Below, piece after piece: positions 35,415 to 45,300 of a stretch of DNA of 52,737 bases. This stretch comes from Planctomycetota bacterium (GTDB lineage: Bacteria > Planctomycetota > UBA1135 > GCA-002686595). The position numbers were made by a program, and so were the translations under genes. Each line of letters opens with the position of its first letter. The first letter of the stretch is position 1. The notes under the pieces were generated by a model. That model was not told where the DNA came from. It did no database searches and worked only from the letters and a program-made list of their open reading frames with translations. The stretch is taken from assembly GCA_029259595.1 (NCBI GenBank), contig JAJDEW010000126.1:1-52737 (forward strand), given 5' to 3'.

Positions 35415-35888
35415 TCAGTGCCCGCTCTGGGACTTGTTCACGATCTGCGGATCGATCTGCCCATCGGACCAGATCGTCGAGTTCGCAGGCTTGTACTGCA
35501 AGAGGAGCGTGTACTCGTAGGTGGTCGCGTTGGCGTCGTCCGTGACCGAGTCGTGGTCCTTGAGCGTGAGCGTCGTCTTGTCGGTGCTCAGGACGCAGGT
35601 CAGACCGGCGTTGGCGGGGACGAAGGAGATGTCCTTGAACCGCCACTGGTTGCTGTTCGTGCTGTTGTGCACGGCGAACTTGATCTCGCTGTAGGCGCAC
35701 GAGATTTCGATCTTGCCGGCCGTGGTGGCGAAGTCGAGCTTGACTCCGGTGTCCGGCGTCCCGTTGACGCCCATGCTCCAGGTGCCTTTCAGCTTGCTGG
35801 TCGTGGGCAGCGTGTAGTCCACGTTGACGTTGGCGACGGCGGGGTTGTTGGCGGTCTTGCCCTTCTGAGTGACGTTCGTATTCGGCAT
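35415..35888 (-). CDS. Small beta-rich protein upstream of a kinase gene
   Basis: The 157-residue product has no signal peptide or membrane helix. It is rich in Thr, Asn and Lys with alternating hydrophobic residues (KLDFATTAGKIEISCAYSE, WRFKDISFVPANAGLT, YEYTLLLQYKPANS), which suggests a cytoplasmic immunoglobulin-like beta sandwich. I do not recognise the family. Two in-frame ATGs compete. The one at 35888 has the site GAAGGA seven bases upstream, while the one at 35894 lies too close to it, so I chose 35888. The kinase gene starts 31 bases after the stop. A substrate or regulator of that kinase is one possibility. Confidence 0.72.
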   Translation of the reverse strand: MPNTNVTQKGKTANNPAVANVNVDYTLPTTSKLKGTWSMGVNGTPDTGVKLDFATTAGKIEISCAYSEIKFAVHNSTNSNQWRFKDISFVPANAGLTCVLSTDKTTLTLKDHDSVTDDANATTYEYTLLLQYKPANSTIWSDGQIDPQIVNKSQSGH

Positions 35889-35931
35889 GTCCATATCCTT
35901 CGGACGCGAGGGACGAACCGGGCGGCGCACC

Positions 35932-36297
35932 ATGCCCGACCCCGTCGACAATCCACCCCCCCTGACGCTCGAGCCACCTTACCGCAACGCGGGTCAGCCC
36001 GTTCAGGCGGACACGTTCACCGCGGGACGTCCGGAGCGCTGCAGCACGAAGCTCCTACACAGTTTCACTGAGAACGGGTGGAGAAGACTGGGGTCGATCC
36101 GTAGGGGCGATGGGGGGCCGTGGGATCGGATCGTCGACACCGCGGGTGCCCTCGTGATCTGTCTGCTCGGCTGGCGTTTCTTGCACCGCGGCGAGAACGA
36201 CGGGTTCCTCCAGCGCTGGATCCGCGAATTCATCGTCCGCAACCCGAGCTTCTTCTCGTCGAAGAGAGGCACCGACAAGGGCGCGGTTCCGAAGTGA
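35932..36297 (+). CDS. Possible small membrane protein (weak)
   Basis: A 121-residue open frame has one hydrophobic segment (TAGALVICLLGWRFL) followed by a polar, protein-like tail (RWIREFIVRNPSFFSSKRG). Third-position GC content is high in the second half, which supports coding, but the first half is Pro-rich and atypical. No ribosome binding site or family is seen. It starts divergently 43 bases from the beta-rich protein gene. The true start may lie further downstream. The rest of 35889-36459 shows nothing else. Confidence 0.3.
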   Translation: MPDPVDNPPPLTLEPPYRNAGQPVQADTFTAGRPERCSTKLLHSFTENGWRRLGSIRRGDGGPWDRIVDTAGALVICLLGWRFLHRGENDGFLQRWIREFIVRNPSFFSSKRGTDKGAVPK

Positions 36298-36459
36298 GAC
36301 CGTGGGTGACCCGCGTCCGTCGCGTTTCTGGCGCTTGGGCGGACCATGCCAACGCCCGTGCCCTGGTAAACTGCCGTCGAGCTTCCTGACACCCGTTGCC
36401 GCCCCCTTCGAAGCCTTCTTCGCCCGCCCTCCCCACGAGCCATCAGCCCACAGCACAGC

Positions 36460-36639
36460 ATGAGCCCTCCTTTCGAGCGACACCGGCAAGCCTGGACGGA
36501 CAGCGAGATCAGCAAGCTGAGGATGCTTGCGGGCAAGGGCATGAGCCTGAAGTCGATTGCCAGCGCGCTGACGCGGAGCGAAGAGTCGGTCAAGAAGCGG
36601 GCCAAGATCGACAAGCTGAAGATCGTGAGGGCGCGCTAG
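36460..36639 (+). CDS. 59-residue Myb/SANT-like DNA-binding protein
   Basis: This short gene (60 codons with stop) encodes a basic three-helix protein: RQAWTDSEISKLRMLAGKGM, then SLKSIASALTRSEESVKKRA. The spacing of the first Trp, the SEI-x-KLR helix, the SIASAL helix and the VKKRA recognition helix matches SANT/Myb-like or GcrA-like helix-turn-helix domains that occur as stand-alone small proteins in bacteria. It should bind DNA. The ATG has no good ribosome binding site. A hairpin lies just after the stop. The target is unknown. Confidence 0.68.
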   Translation: MSPPFERHRQAWTDSEISKLRMLAGKGMSLKSIASALTRSEESVKKRAKIDKLKIVRAR

Positions 36640-36660
36640 GACTCCGTTGGACGAAGGCTT

Positions 36661-36684
36661 CGGATGCCAGGCCGTCGGCATCCG
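36661..36684. terminator. Hairpin after the Myb-like gene
   Basis: A perfect eight-base-pair stem (CGGATGCC with GGCATCCG) with an eight-base loop lies 21 bases after the stop of the 59-residue gene. No T-run follows. The remaining sequence to 36929 shows no gene. Confidence 0.45.
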
Positions 36685-36929
36685 CCTCGTGTGAGGCAGC
36701 TGGAAGCGCGGCCGCTACCGTGGATTCGGCGAGACCAGGTGCCGACCACGAGCAAGGCCTTGGGCTCGCCGAGGTGGGTTGGAGAAGGCTGCGGTACCGA
36801 GGAACGCGGAAGAGGAAGACTTCAGGAGAGCTGTGCGGAGGCTCTGCGCCCAAGAAGAGGAGCGAACAACAGGACTCAGCCCGTCGCCCGCTCCCGTACT
36901 CGCTTGCGCCTACCAGGGCGCGTGTCTTC

Positions 36930-37235
36930 CTACCAGCGGTCGCCGCCACGGCCTCCGCCGCCTCCGCCTCCGCCGCCACGGGGGGCGCGCTCCTTGGCTT
37001 CGCTCACCTTGAGTGCGCGGCCATCGAGGTCGGTGCCGTCGAGGGCGCTGATGGCGGATTGCGCATCGGCATCGTTTGCCATCTCGGCGAAGGCGAAGCC
37101 GCGCGGGCGACCGGTTTCGCGGTCCATCATGACCGTGACTTCCTTGACGCTGCGGCCGTCCTCCGAGAGGGCTGCGCGCAGGCTGTCCTCCGTCGTGTCA
37201 AAGGACAAGTTTCCGATATAGACTCGGTTTCCCAT
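36930..37235 (-). CDS. RRM-type RNA-binding protein with Gly-rich tail
   Basis: The 101-residue product is one complete RNA recognition motif: RNP2 as VYIGNL (5-10) and RNP1 as RGFAFAEM (45-52), both with the aromatic residues that stack on RNA. A short tail of Gly with a few Arg follows (87-101). This matches the small cyanobacterial and planctomycete Rbp proteins, some of which respond to cold. It binds single-stranded RNA in the cytoplasm. A site GGAAGGA lies about 11 bases before the ATG at 37235. It partly overlaps a hairpin in the leader, which may control translation. The DbpA helicase gene lies 650 bases away, divergently. Confidence 0.95.
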   Translation of the reverse strand: MGNRVYIGNLSFDTTEDSLRAALSEDGRSVKEVTVMMDRETGRPRGFAFAEMANDADAQSAISALDGTDLDGRALKVSEAKERAPRGGGGGGGGGRGGDRW

Positions 37236-37882
37236 TGGAACTGTCTTCCTTCCGTTGTCAGCGCTCTCTTACCAGTCCAACAACGGAAAGGCTTGCAAAC
37301 GCGGATCATCATGTTTGGGTTCTGGAGTGCTTCACCCTGAGTGGGTGAGGCGGATGCACCGTTCCTCTTGGACGCTCATGGAGCGCACACCGCGGAACGT
37401 TTGCTCGTGGGATGGGGGAAGCGTCGGCGTCGAAGCGGACCGAGGCATCGCTCCTAGTAGAGGGCCGCAGGCTGCGGGCCGTCAACCAGGTAGGAAAAGC
37501 TGCGATGGGCAAGAGAGCCACGGCTGGAGCGTTTCGCCCCATCCGCCGTCGGCGCGCCCAGCGGTCGTCGACGTCCTGACCAGGCTGTTATCCGCCCTGC
37601 ATCGTGGTCGCATGTCCGTCCTGATCGCACCCGGGCCATCCAGAAACGGGCCGCGGAATTCGTCCCCGAATGGCGGGCTTCTGAACTCGCCGAAGGCCCG
37701 GATGTCAGCCCGTACGTCTCCACTCCAGACGCTTCGGCCGGCGAACGACCCAAGAGGACGCTGGTCAGCGAAGGCGAGGGTCCTGGGTCGCCGGGATCGG
37801 CTCTGATCGTGCGAATGGCCTGCGGACATCCACTTGGGCTACCGCCGACTCCCGGGAGAGCTGAAGGACCTGGGGCCTACGA
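37236..37882. other. 647-base divergent region between RRM and dbpA genes
   Basis: No convincing gene is present. The open frames that cross it lack domains and have irregular composition. The part next to the RRM start holds the leader hairpin. A TATAGT hexamer lies at 37905-37910, just inside the dbpA frame and 9 bases before its alternative GTG start. There is no tRNA-like fold. Confidence 0.5.
37250..37288 (-). promoter_or_regulatory. Leader hairpin overlapping the ribosome binding site of the RRM gene
   Basis: On the mRNA strand a nine-base arm (TTCCGTTGT), a 21-base loop and the matching arm (ACAACGGAA) are followed directly by GGAAG. The Shine-Dalgarno run GGAAGGA starts inside the second arm. 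Folding would hide it, and melting or protein binding would expose it. Confidence 0.45.
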
Positions 37883-39364
37883 ATGGTGCGGCCGCGAGTC
37901 GCGGGTATAGTCACGCGCGTGACGTCGGACTTTGAAGCTCTCGCGCTCTCGCCCGCGCTGCTCGGGGTGGTCGCCGAGCTCGGATACGAACGCCCGACGC
38001 CGATTCAAGCGGCCAGCATCCCCGTGCTTCTCGCCGGCCGGGACCTGATCGGACAGTCCAAGACGGGGAGCGGGAAGACCGCAGCGTATGCGCTGCCCAT
38101 TCTGCAACGCCTCGACCTCGAGCGGCGTGTCGTGGCGGCGCTCGTGATCTGTCCAACGCGTGAGTTGTCAGCTCAGGTCGCGCGCGATTTCCGACGGCTG
38201 GGGCGACGGCACGCCGGGCTGACGGTCGTGGAGTTGGTCGGTGGTCAGCCCGGTCGGGCTCAGGCCGAGGCGTTGCGGCGCGGTGCGCACGTGGCCATCG
38301 GCACACCCGGACGCCTGCTCGATCACTTGAAGTCCGCCGCCCTCGAGACGGACGGCATCACGACCCTGGTGCTCGATGAAGCTGACCGCATGCTCGACAT
38401 GGGGTTCGGCCCGGACGTGTCGAGCATCGTCCGTGTTCTTCCGGCCACGCGTCAGACGGCGCTGTTTTCGGCCACGTTCCCCGAGTCGATCGCCGTGCTG
38501 AGCAAGTCGTACCAGCAAGACGCGGTGCGCGTGAAGATCGACGAGCCCGAGGGGACGCGCGCAGAGATCCGCCAGTTGCGCATGACGATCGATCCGCAGG
38601 ATCGTTTTCACGCGCTGTGCTGGCTGCTCGATCAATATCCGCACGAGTCCGCGCTCATCTTCTGCAACTTCAAGGCGACGGTCACCGAGTTGACGCAAGC
38701 GCTCGCCAGCGCCGGAATCAGCGTGGATCGCCTCGACGGAGACCTCGAACAGTTCCATCGCGACCAGGTCCTGGCGCGCTTTCGCAATGGAAGCGTCCGG
38801 TTGCTGGTCGCCACCGATGTCGCGGGCCGTGGCATCGACATCCACGGCCTCGACCTCGTCATCAACTACGAGCTCCCGCAGCAAGCGGAGACCTACGTGC
38901 ACCGCATCGGTCGGACCGGGCGTGCCGGCAAGAGCGGAGTCGCGATCTCGCTGACGACCCGCGGCCAGGACGCGCGGATGCGCGCCGTCGAGGCCCTGAC
39001 GGGCGAGCCGCTCGAGGTGCTTCCGCGGCGCGAGCGCGGCCAGCCGCGTCTCGATGTGCTCCTGGGTTCCCTCGCTCGGCGCGCGAAGATGCAGACGATC
39101 CTGATTTCCGGTGGACGCAAGGACAAGGTCCGTGCGGGTGACATCCTGGGGGCCCTGACCGGCGCGACGGGCGGTCTCGAGGCGCGCCAAATCGGCAAGA
39201 TCGAAGTCCAGGATCGTCTGTCGTACGTGGCGGTCGACAAGGGCCTGAGCCAGATCGCCGTCGACCGCCTGAACCGTGGCCGGATCAAGGGCAAGCGCTT
39301 TCGCGCCACGCTCGTCGATGGCCCTGCTTCACGCGGCGAAAAGCAGTCGGGCCAACGCCGATGA
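37883..39364 (+). CDS. dbpA: ATP-dependent RNA helicase DbpA
   Basis: The 493-residue product is a DEAD-box helicase with all motifs: Q motif (YERPTPIQ), Walker A (SKTGSGKT), PTREL, TPGR, DEAD (VLDEADRM), SAT (FSATFP), and HRIGRTGR. The C-terminal domain (about 405-475) matches the DbpA RNA-binding domain: [49 protein letters not shown]. In E. coli this domain binds hairpin 92 of 23S rRNA and directs the enzyme to ribosome assembly. The start may be the ATG at 37883 or the GTG at 37919, and the GTG better fits homologue length ([11 protein letters not shown]). The stop overlaps the VF530 gene start by four bases. Confidence 0.95.
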   Translation: MVRPRVAGIVTRVTSDFEALALSPALLGVVAELGYERPTPIQAASIPVLLAGRDLIGQSKTGSGKTAAYALPILQRLDLERRVVAALVICPTRELSAQVARDFRRLGRRHAGLTVVELVGGQPGRAQAEALRRGAHVAIGTPGRLLDHLKSAALETDGITTLVLDEADRMLDMGFGPDVSSIVRVLPATRQTALFSATFPESIAVLSKSYQQDAVRVKIDEPEGTRAEIRQLRMTIDPQDRFHALCWLLDQYPHESALIFCNFKATVTELTQALASAGISVDRLDGDLEQFHRDQVLARFRNGSVRLLVATDVAGRGIDIHGLDLVINYELPQQAETYVHRIGRTGRAGKSGVAISLTTRGQDARMRAVEALTGEPLEVLPRRERGQPRLDVLLGSLARRAKMQTILISGGRKDKVRAGDILGALTGATGGLEARQIGKIEVQDRLSYVAVDKGLSQIAVDRLNRGRIKGKRFRATLVDGPASRGEKQSGQRR

Positions 39365-39612
39365 CGGCTTCGCGCGAGCATCCGAAGGACCCCCTGCACG
39401 GCGTCACGCTGAAGGCCATCCTTCACGACCTGGTCGAGCGCCGCGGCTGGGACGACTTGTACGAGCAGGTGCGCATCAACTGTTTCAGCATCGATCCGAG
39501 CCTCAACTCGAGCCTGAAGTTCCTTCGCCGGACTCCGTGGGCACGGGAGAAGGTCGAGCAGCTGTACATCGCTGACCAGCGAAGACTCGCGCGGCGCGAA
39601 CCGCCGCGCTAG
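39361..39612 (+). CDS. VF530 family (DUF2132) small DNA-binding protein
   Basis: The 83-residue product matches the VF530/DUF2132 family along its length: [33 protein letters not shown], and [20 protein letters not shown]. The family has a small helical fold for which DNA binding has been suggested. Its ATG overlaps the dbpA stop (ATGA), so both are made from one mRNA by coupled translation. The pairing with an RNA helicase suggests nucleic acid work, perhaps on rRNA, but that is inference. Confidence 0.93.
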   Translation: MTASREHPKDPLHGVTLKAILHDLVERRGWDDLYEQVRINCFSIDPSLNSSLKFLRRTPWAREKVEQLYIADQRRLARREPPR

Positions 39613-39745
39613 ATCCGGTCAACTCCTTGGGCGAAGCGCGCAGACGAGTCTCGGGGACAACTTGGAGGCCACGACCGGAGCTGCTCTCTTTGGGCTTGCC
39701 GGGAGAAGGCGGCCTTCGTACACAGGGTCGGTGGGTTGAAGGCAG

Positions 39746-40813
39746 ATGCGCGGCTCGACAACAACCAAAGGGCGAAGCCCCGAGCGCATGACGCTCAAGC
39801 GAGAGATCCTGGCAACGGCTGGGGCAGTGTTGCTCGTGCTCTTCTTCGTCGCACTGCGCTTGGCCGGCTTCCTGTCGCACCAAGCGCTCGCGGCGGCCCT
39901 CTTCCTGGGGTTGATCGGGGCGCTCCTGAGCCGGATCGTGCTGGCCTTTCGCAAGGGGCTCGATTTCAGGATCATACGCGCTCCCTTTTCCAGGGAGCAA
40001 CGCCTGCCGCTGGGTTTGGCAGCTTGTCGAGCTTGGACCTGGACGGTCGTCTGCGTCACGACGCTGATCGTCTTTCCGCGCGCTGACGACATCTCTTGGA
40101 TGGTGGTTGCCGTGGCCATCGCCGGATTGTTGCGCATCGTACTCGAGCTCCTGCCAGCCAAGCGCACGAGTCGCGGCGCGACCGTCGTGTATGCCCTCGC
40201 GGGACTGCTCTTGAGCATCGACTTGGCGCGCGCCCTGTCGCCGCCGGTTTCTCCGGAGGTCGTCTTCGATCGCGTCCCCTTTCACGGCGAATGGCTGGTC
40301 TTGCAAGCCGGACGCGTTCCGCTCGTCAATCATCACTCCGTCGCCAGGAACCAGCTCCATGCCGTCGACTTCGTGCACCTAGTCGATGACCGGCTCATCC
40401 GAGCCGGCTCGACCACACGGGAAGGCTGGCACAGCTGGGAGCAAGACCTGTTCGCCCCGAGCGCAGGCACGGTCGTCACTGCGGCCGACGGGACCGAGGA
40501 TGGTGGCATGTTCAATCTGCAAAGCGACAAGAGGCGGGCGCTCGGCAACCACGTGGTGCTCGAAGTCGACGGCCGCTTCGTCGTCTTCGCGCACCTGCGC
40601 AACGGCTCCGTCGCGGTCAGCGCCGGCCAAGCACTCCAAACCGGGGACAAGATCGGCCAAGTCGGCAACTCCGGCAACACGACGGCCCCGCACTTGCACT
40701 TCCAGGTGCAAACGCACCAGGAGTTCTGGCATCCCCAGAACCGCTCTTTGCCCTTCGCCTTCGGCACCGAAGGCAGCGTTCTCCGCCGCAACGATCGCTT
40801 GCAGGGACGCTAG
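39746..40813 (+). CDS. M23 family metallopeptidase with membrane-spanning N-terminus
   Basis: The 355-residue product has about four to five transmembrane helices in the first 165 residues. An extracytoplasmic LytM/M23 domain follows: VNHHSVARNQLHAVDF (H205, D208 region), FAHLRNGSVAVSAG (H283), and GNSGNTTAPHLHFQVQ (H316, H318), the zinc and catalytic residues of the family. M23 enzymes cut peptide cross-links in peptidoglycan. The ATG at 39746 has GAAGG five bases upstream. A second ATG at 39788 begins nearer the first helix but lacks a site. The gene lies 133 bases after the VF530 gene. Confidence 0.88.
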   Translation: MRGSTTTKGRSPERMTLKREILATAGAVLLVLFFVALRLAGFLSHQALAAALFLGLIGALLSRIVLAFRKGLDFRIIRAPFSREQRLPLGLAACRAWTWTVVCVTTLIVFPRADDISWMVVAVAIAGLLRIVLELLPAKRTSRGATVVYALAGLLLSIDLARALSPPVSPEVVFDRVPFHGEWLVLQAGRVPLVNHHSVARNQLHAVDFVHLVDDRLIRAGSTTREGWHSWEQDLFAPSAGTVVTAADGTEDGGMFNLQSDKRRALGNHVVLEVDGRFVVFAHLRNGSVAVSAGQALQTGDKIGQVGNSGNTTAPHLHFQVQTHQEFWHPQNRSLPFAFGTEGSVLRRNDRLQGR

Positions 40814-40944
40814 CCCATCCCCCTTGACGCTTGCTTGCCGTGGTGGCGACCCTCGGCCAGGAAGCAGGAGGCTGGAGACGGCAACTGGGCGCAGTGCGGC
40901 CGCGCGCTCGAGGCGGGGTGACATCACGATCTGGATTCCCTCGG

Positions 40945-40963
40945 ACGCCCCGATGCGGGGTGT
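40945..40963. terminator. Hairpin between convergent genes
   Basis: An eight-base-pair stem (ACGCCCCG with CGGGGTGT, one G-T pair) has a three-base loop. It sits 14 bases beyond the stop of the minus-strand gene at 40977, in the gap shared with the M23 gene. It has no T-run. Confidence 0.4.
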
Positions 40964-40976
40964 TGATCGGACGGTC

Positions 40977-42341
40977 TCACCAGTCGATCGTCACCGCACT
41001 TCCGTCGACAGCCTGGGTCCAGGTGGAGCCAGCTCGATCCTCGACGGTGAGGAAAGGCGAAGAGGGGCGGTACGGCCACCAGCCCAGGGTGAAGCTCCCA
41101 TCGAGCGCGGTGGTCGTGTGCTGAGCCGTGCTGGGGAGCCAGGTCAACGGCTGCAGGCGGGGGAGGTCGCCCAGGCCTGTGCTCGCCGCAACGAGCTCTC
41201 GCACCGGTTGGCCTGAAACGAGGCGGACCGCGGCGTTGGATAGAGCTGCACCGGCGCGGGTCACGCGACCTTGCAGTGTCGCAAGCGGCTTCATGACGAT
41301 CGATACCGACGCCGCGTGCCCGGGGTCTGTCCAGACTGGCGCGGAAACGCCCCGCGCTCGGGGGTGGAAGGCGAGCACCTCGAGCTCTCCCGCCGGCAGG
41401 TTGGTCACGCGCACGGAGTCGCCTGGAGCACAGCGCAGGGGGCTGAAGAGAAACCAGGGGGTCGCGGGCTGCGGAGGTCTCCCGACCATCTTCTGTGCTC
41501 CGCGAGAGCGAAGATAGACGATGACCGCATCGTACGGTCCGGCGGTCACCGGGCCGACCTGAAGCTCGAGCGTGCAGGCGGGAGTGAGAGTGAGCTGGAC
41601 GTCGTCGGGCTCGGAACTCCGGAGCACTTGCCGCTGGTGGGCAAAGCCTTCGGCTCGGACCACGATACTGGCGGGGCCGGAGGCGTGCTGCAGGGCCAGG
41701 AACCGGCCGCTCGAATCCGTCCAGACCGCGTTTCCATCGAGCGCGACTTCAGCAGCGGGCACGGGTTGCCCATGCTCGTCGCGAATCCAGCCACGAACGA
41801 GGCGTGCCGCGCCGAAGTCGAGCTCGAGCAGCGTCTCGCGATAGGGGGGCAGGAACAGCTCACGCTTGCACACCGGGTAGCCCGGGACCGTGATCGCAAG
41901 GAGCTGGAATCCGGGGTGCAGGTCCGTTGCCGCGAACGTGCCCGAGGGGGAGCAGCGCAGTGAGCGCTCCGCATTGAGACCTGACTCGAACTCGATGCGT
42001 GCGGACACACCTTCTGAGCCTCCCTCGGTGATCCGGCCAGCCAGGGTTGCCCGGATCGTCGGCGGGGGCACCTCAGGCCCGACGTGTACCCTTCGCTCTG
42101 CAGGCTCGAGCGTTGCGGCCACCCGTTCTGAAAGGCCCGTAGGGTTCGGTTCCCCCCCCGGCGTACTGTGGCTGACAAGGACGTCTGCCTTTGTGCCGTG
42201 GTGAACGCCTGTCAGCTTCGAGGGGTACCCACCGAGGAGCCTGGGAGCGGGCTGCCCGCTGCTCCTCAGCGTCGCCAGCCCGCCGAAGAGGCTGCTGGCC
42301 AGAAGGAAGAGGGGGAGTCCCTTCCGTCGGTTGCTCTGCAT
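40977..42341 (-). CDS. Exported protein with carboxypeptidase-regulatory-like domains
   Basis: The 454-residue product has an N-terminal hydrophobic segment (about 8-22, signal peptide or anchor) and then at least three beta-sandwich repeats of the CarboxypepD_reg type. Examples are LVRGWIRDEHGQPVPAAEVA with TDSSGRFLAL, and LQGRVTRAGAALSNAAVRLV with TALDGSFTLGW. Such domains are non-catalytic and occur on surface proteins. It starts 36 bases after the stop of the large lipoprotein gene, so the two are probably co-transcribed and may work together at the cell surface. I chose the ATG at 42341. A GTG start further upstream is possible. Confidence 0.8.
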   Translation of the reverse strand: MQSNRRKGLPLFLLASSLFGGLATLRSSGQPAPRLLGGYPSKLTGVHHGTKADVLVSHSTPGGEPNPTGLSERVAATLEPAERRVHVGPEVPPPTIRATLAGRITEGGSEGVSARIEFESGLNAERSLRCSPSGTFAATDLHPGFQLLAITVPGYPVCKRELFLPPYRETLLELDFGAARLVRGWIRDEHGQPVPAAEVALDGNAVWTDSSGRFLALQHASGPASIVVRAEGFAHQRQVLRSSEPDDVQLTLTPACTLELQVGPVTAGPYDAVIVYLRSRGAQKMVGRPPQPATPWFLFSPLRCAPGDSVRVTNLPAGELEVLAFHPRARGVSAPVWTDPGHAASVSIVMKPLATLQGRVTRAGAALSNAAVRLVSGQPVRELVAASTGLGDLPRLQPLTWLPSTAQHTTTALDGSFTLGWWPYRPSSPFLTVEDRAGSTWTQAVDGSAVTIDW

Positions 42342-42377
42342 GGCAGGGGAGGGGAGAGTCGCTGCTGGCCGCACCAC

Positions 42378-45300
42378 TCAGAAGCCCTGGAATTCGTAGG
42401 CTCCCATGTCGAGCACGTCGTCTCCGTCGCCATTCCCATCGACGATCCGCGCCTTGCCGTCCAGGTCGGCTGCCGGAAGTGGCTGGAAGCCGAGTGCGAA
42501 GGGGTCGAAGTCACTCAGGTTGTTGCCGGCGTCGACGCACGGGGAACTCGCGCCGAGGCGCAGGTCGCCGTTCGGCCCATTGGCGAACAAGGGGTTTGTG
42601 CCGATGTTGCCGAAGCCGCCATAGAGGGAACCGCTGAGTCCCTCGATGCAGGAGCTGTGAACCTCGAGCGCCCCTGCGTCGCTGGGGTCGACCCCCAGAC
42701 TGTTGGTAGGTCCGTTCCAGAGGATGGAGTTCGAGATCAGGCTCCGGTTGGGGGATTCGAAGCGCACCGCGCCGTCATTCCCATGAAACGTGCTGTTCAG
42801 GATGTAGGCTTCCGTCTGGTCTTGTGCCAGGACGGCCCAACCAGGATCCCCAATAGTCTTGTTATTGAAGAACAGGCACTGGGCGATGGCGAGCTTGGTG
42901 CCATCGCTGCGGATCGCCAGCCCCACGCCCGCTTGATTGCCCCGGAAGCGGCAACGGTCGAAGCGAAAGATCCCGCCTGTCAGGGATGCGGCTCCACCGA
43001 ACGTTGCGAAGTTCAAGGAAAAGTCGCTGTCCTCGACCGAGACCAGCTGCAGGCCGGATTGAATGGAACGGATCGCGCCGCCACCGATCGATTGATCGGG
43101 GCCCTGGGTGTTCCCCGTGAAGACGCACTGGCGGATCGCAGCACCGCAATCCTGGAGGTTCAGCGCGGCTCCCCCAGGCGTCTCGAAGATGGTTCCGAAG
43201 GCTACGTTCTCACTGAATACGCAGTCCTCGAAGACTGGCCCGACCACGTCGCTTGCTCCTGAGCTCTGTACGTGTGCCGCACCTCCGACGTCGGCCTGGT
43301 TGCGCCAGAAGAAGACATTGCGAAGCGTCGGGGACGCCAGCTCGTAGCACTGGATGAACATCCCTCCTCCCGGGTCACCCGCCGCGTTGCCGCCAGTGAT
43401 CGTGAACCCATCGAGGACGGGTCCAGCTCCGCTGGGCGGCAAGGGCGAATCGTAGTGCACGACGCTCAGGGAATTGTCGGAGAGCTCGCCTAGCGCGTCG
43501 TTCCCGGCCAGGTCTCCGGAGAGAACCGTCCGATTGAACAGAGGGTTCTTGTTGCGCGCTTCGCGCTTGGTCTCACCGCCCGCGAATCCACCGTAGACGT
43601 TCACGCCCGCGAAGTGCTCGAACGACTTGCTCCGATCCAGGTCGTCGGTCGGAAGGTAGGTGCCGGCGGCCACCCAGATCTCGCTCACGTCATCGGTCGG
43701 GTCTCCACCCAGGCGACTCTCGGCCTCGGCCAGGGCCTGGTAGACTTCAGCGAACGCGTCTTGCCAGGTCGTGCCCGACGCGGTGTCCGAGCCGAGCGCC
43801 TGGTCGACGTAGAGCCGCGGGGCACGGATCAACGGCGGCAAGCCCCTGGCAACCTCTTCTCCGTCGCTCAGCCCGTCGTTGTCGGTGTCGGGCTTCTTCG
43901 GGTCCGTTCGCTGTGCGAGTTCCAGGTCGTCGCTCAAGCCGTCTCCATCCGAATCGAGCTGCGTCGGATCGGAGTACACGAGGTAAGTCCGCTCTGAGGG
44001 GCCGAGGTCCGGGTCGTCGATCGGACCGACCTCCCAACCGACTCGGATCTCGAAGTGGTCGCTGAGCCCATCGCCGTCCACGTGCTCGGAATCCGCGTCC
44101 GAGTGCGCCGTCTGGTCCGAGGTTCCATAGAGCTCTTCCTGGAAGCGGAAGAGGCCGTCCTGATCGGAATCCCTGGTGTAGATCAGGGCGATCGAATCTC
44201 CGGCGTGAACGACGATGTCGTCGAAGCTCAGACCAACTGCGGCCTGTTCTTCATTCTCGGTGAGGATCGTCCAGGCCCCACGCGGAAGGAAGCCGGGCCC
44301 GCCTCCCGCGATCGTCTGGACGCCGTCGACGGACGTGAGAACGAACTCCCCGGGAGTGGTAGAGGACTCGGTCGTCTCGTAGGGAATGTGCAGGATCTCC
44401 CTCATGATCGTGCCCATCGTGATCCCGCCGTAGGTGCCTCCAGGACCGCGCGCTACGTTCGTCGCGACGCGATAGAGCTCGGAGCCGCCGTCCCCGAGGT
44501 CGATCTGAATGCCAGCCGTGCGCGCAAGCGTCTCCTCGGAGAGGAAGTCGAAGTTGATCCCGTTGGAGGCCAGGAACTCGATGTTCGTGGAAGCGAAGCC
44601 GAGGGTCGAAGGCTGTGCGAGGAACTCCTTGATGAGGGCGGCATCGACCCCCGTGGCGACGACCTGGATCACGTCCGTCTTCTCGCCCGGACCGAGCGTG
44701 ATGTCGTTCAAGACGGGCAGGAGCGTCGCGACCGTTTCGAAGCTCCCTTCGGAGCTCGGATCCTCCAGGTTGGGCTTCCACTGCAAGGCGGTCAAGCCGA
44801 GGCTCTCCAGCTGGTAGGCAAAGACCCCGATGTTCTCGATTTGGAGGCCGAGCGACAGGAAGCCGCTGGCCGCAGTCTCCGTCAGGTTGAGGGAGTCGGT
44901 CAGGTACTCGGAACTCTCTCTCGTGAGTGAGTTGGAAACCGACAGGGTCTGGTTCAGGCCCCACTGGTGCTGGTAGGAGCCCTCCGCGTTGACCTTGACT
45001 CCCGGCGGCGCTCCCGCGGTGATCTCCGCGCCGATCGTGATACCGACCGTATTCATGCGCGACCAACCGATCGAATTCGTCCCGGTCGAACTGGCGCTGA
45101 CTGAGCCGCCGTACTGGCTCGCCTGGCCGAGCGTCTCGGCATAGTCGATGTCCAAGCGCACAGTGACGTCACCGACGACAGTCGTCTTCACCTCCGGCAC
45201 GTCCGCCACCAAGGGGCTGCGCAGCGGGTCGTCGAACTCCTCGGCGTCGGTCCGACCATCACCGTCCGTGTCCGCGAGCGTGGGCGAGGTGCCAGCGTGC

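Noticed and set aside
37255..37806. 183-codon plus-strand frame between the RRM and dbpA genes
   Set aside because: It has low-complexity Ser/Arg/Gly/Pro composition, no domain and no ribosome binding site.
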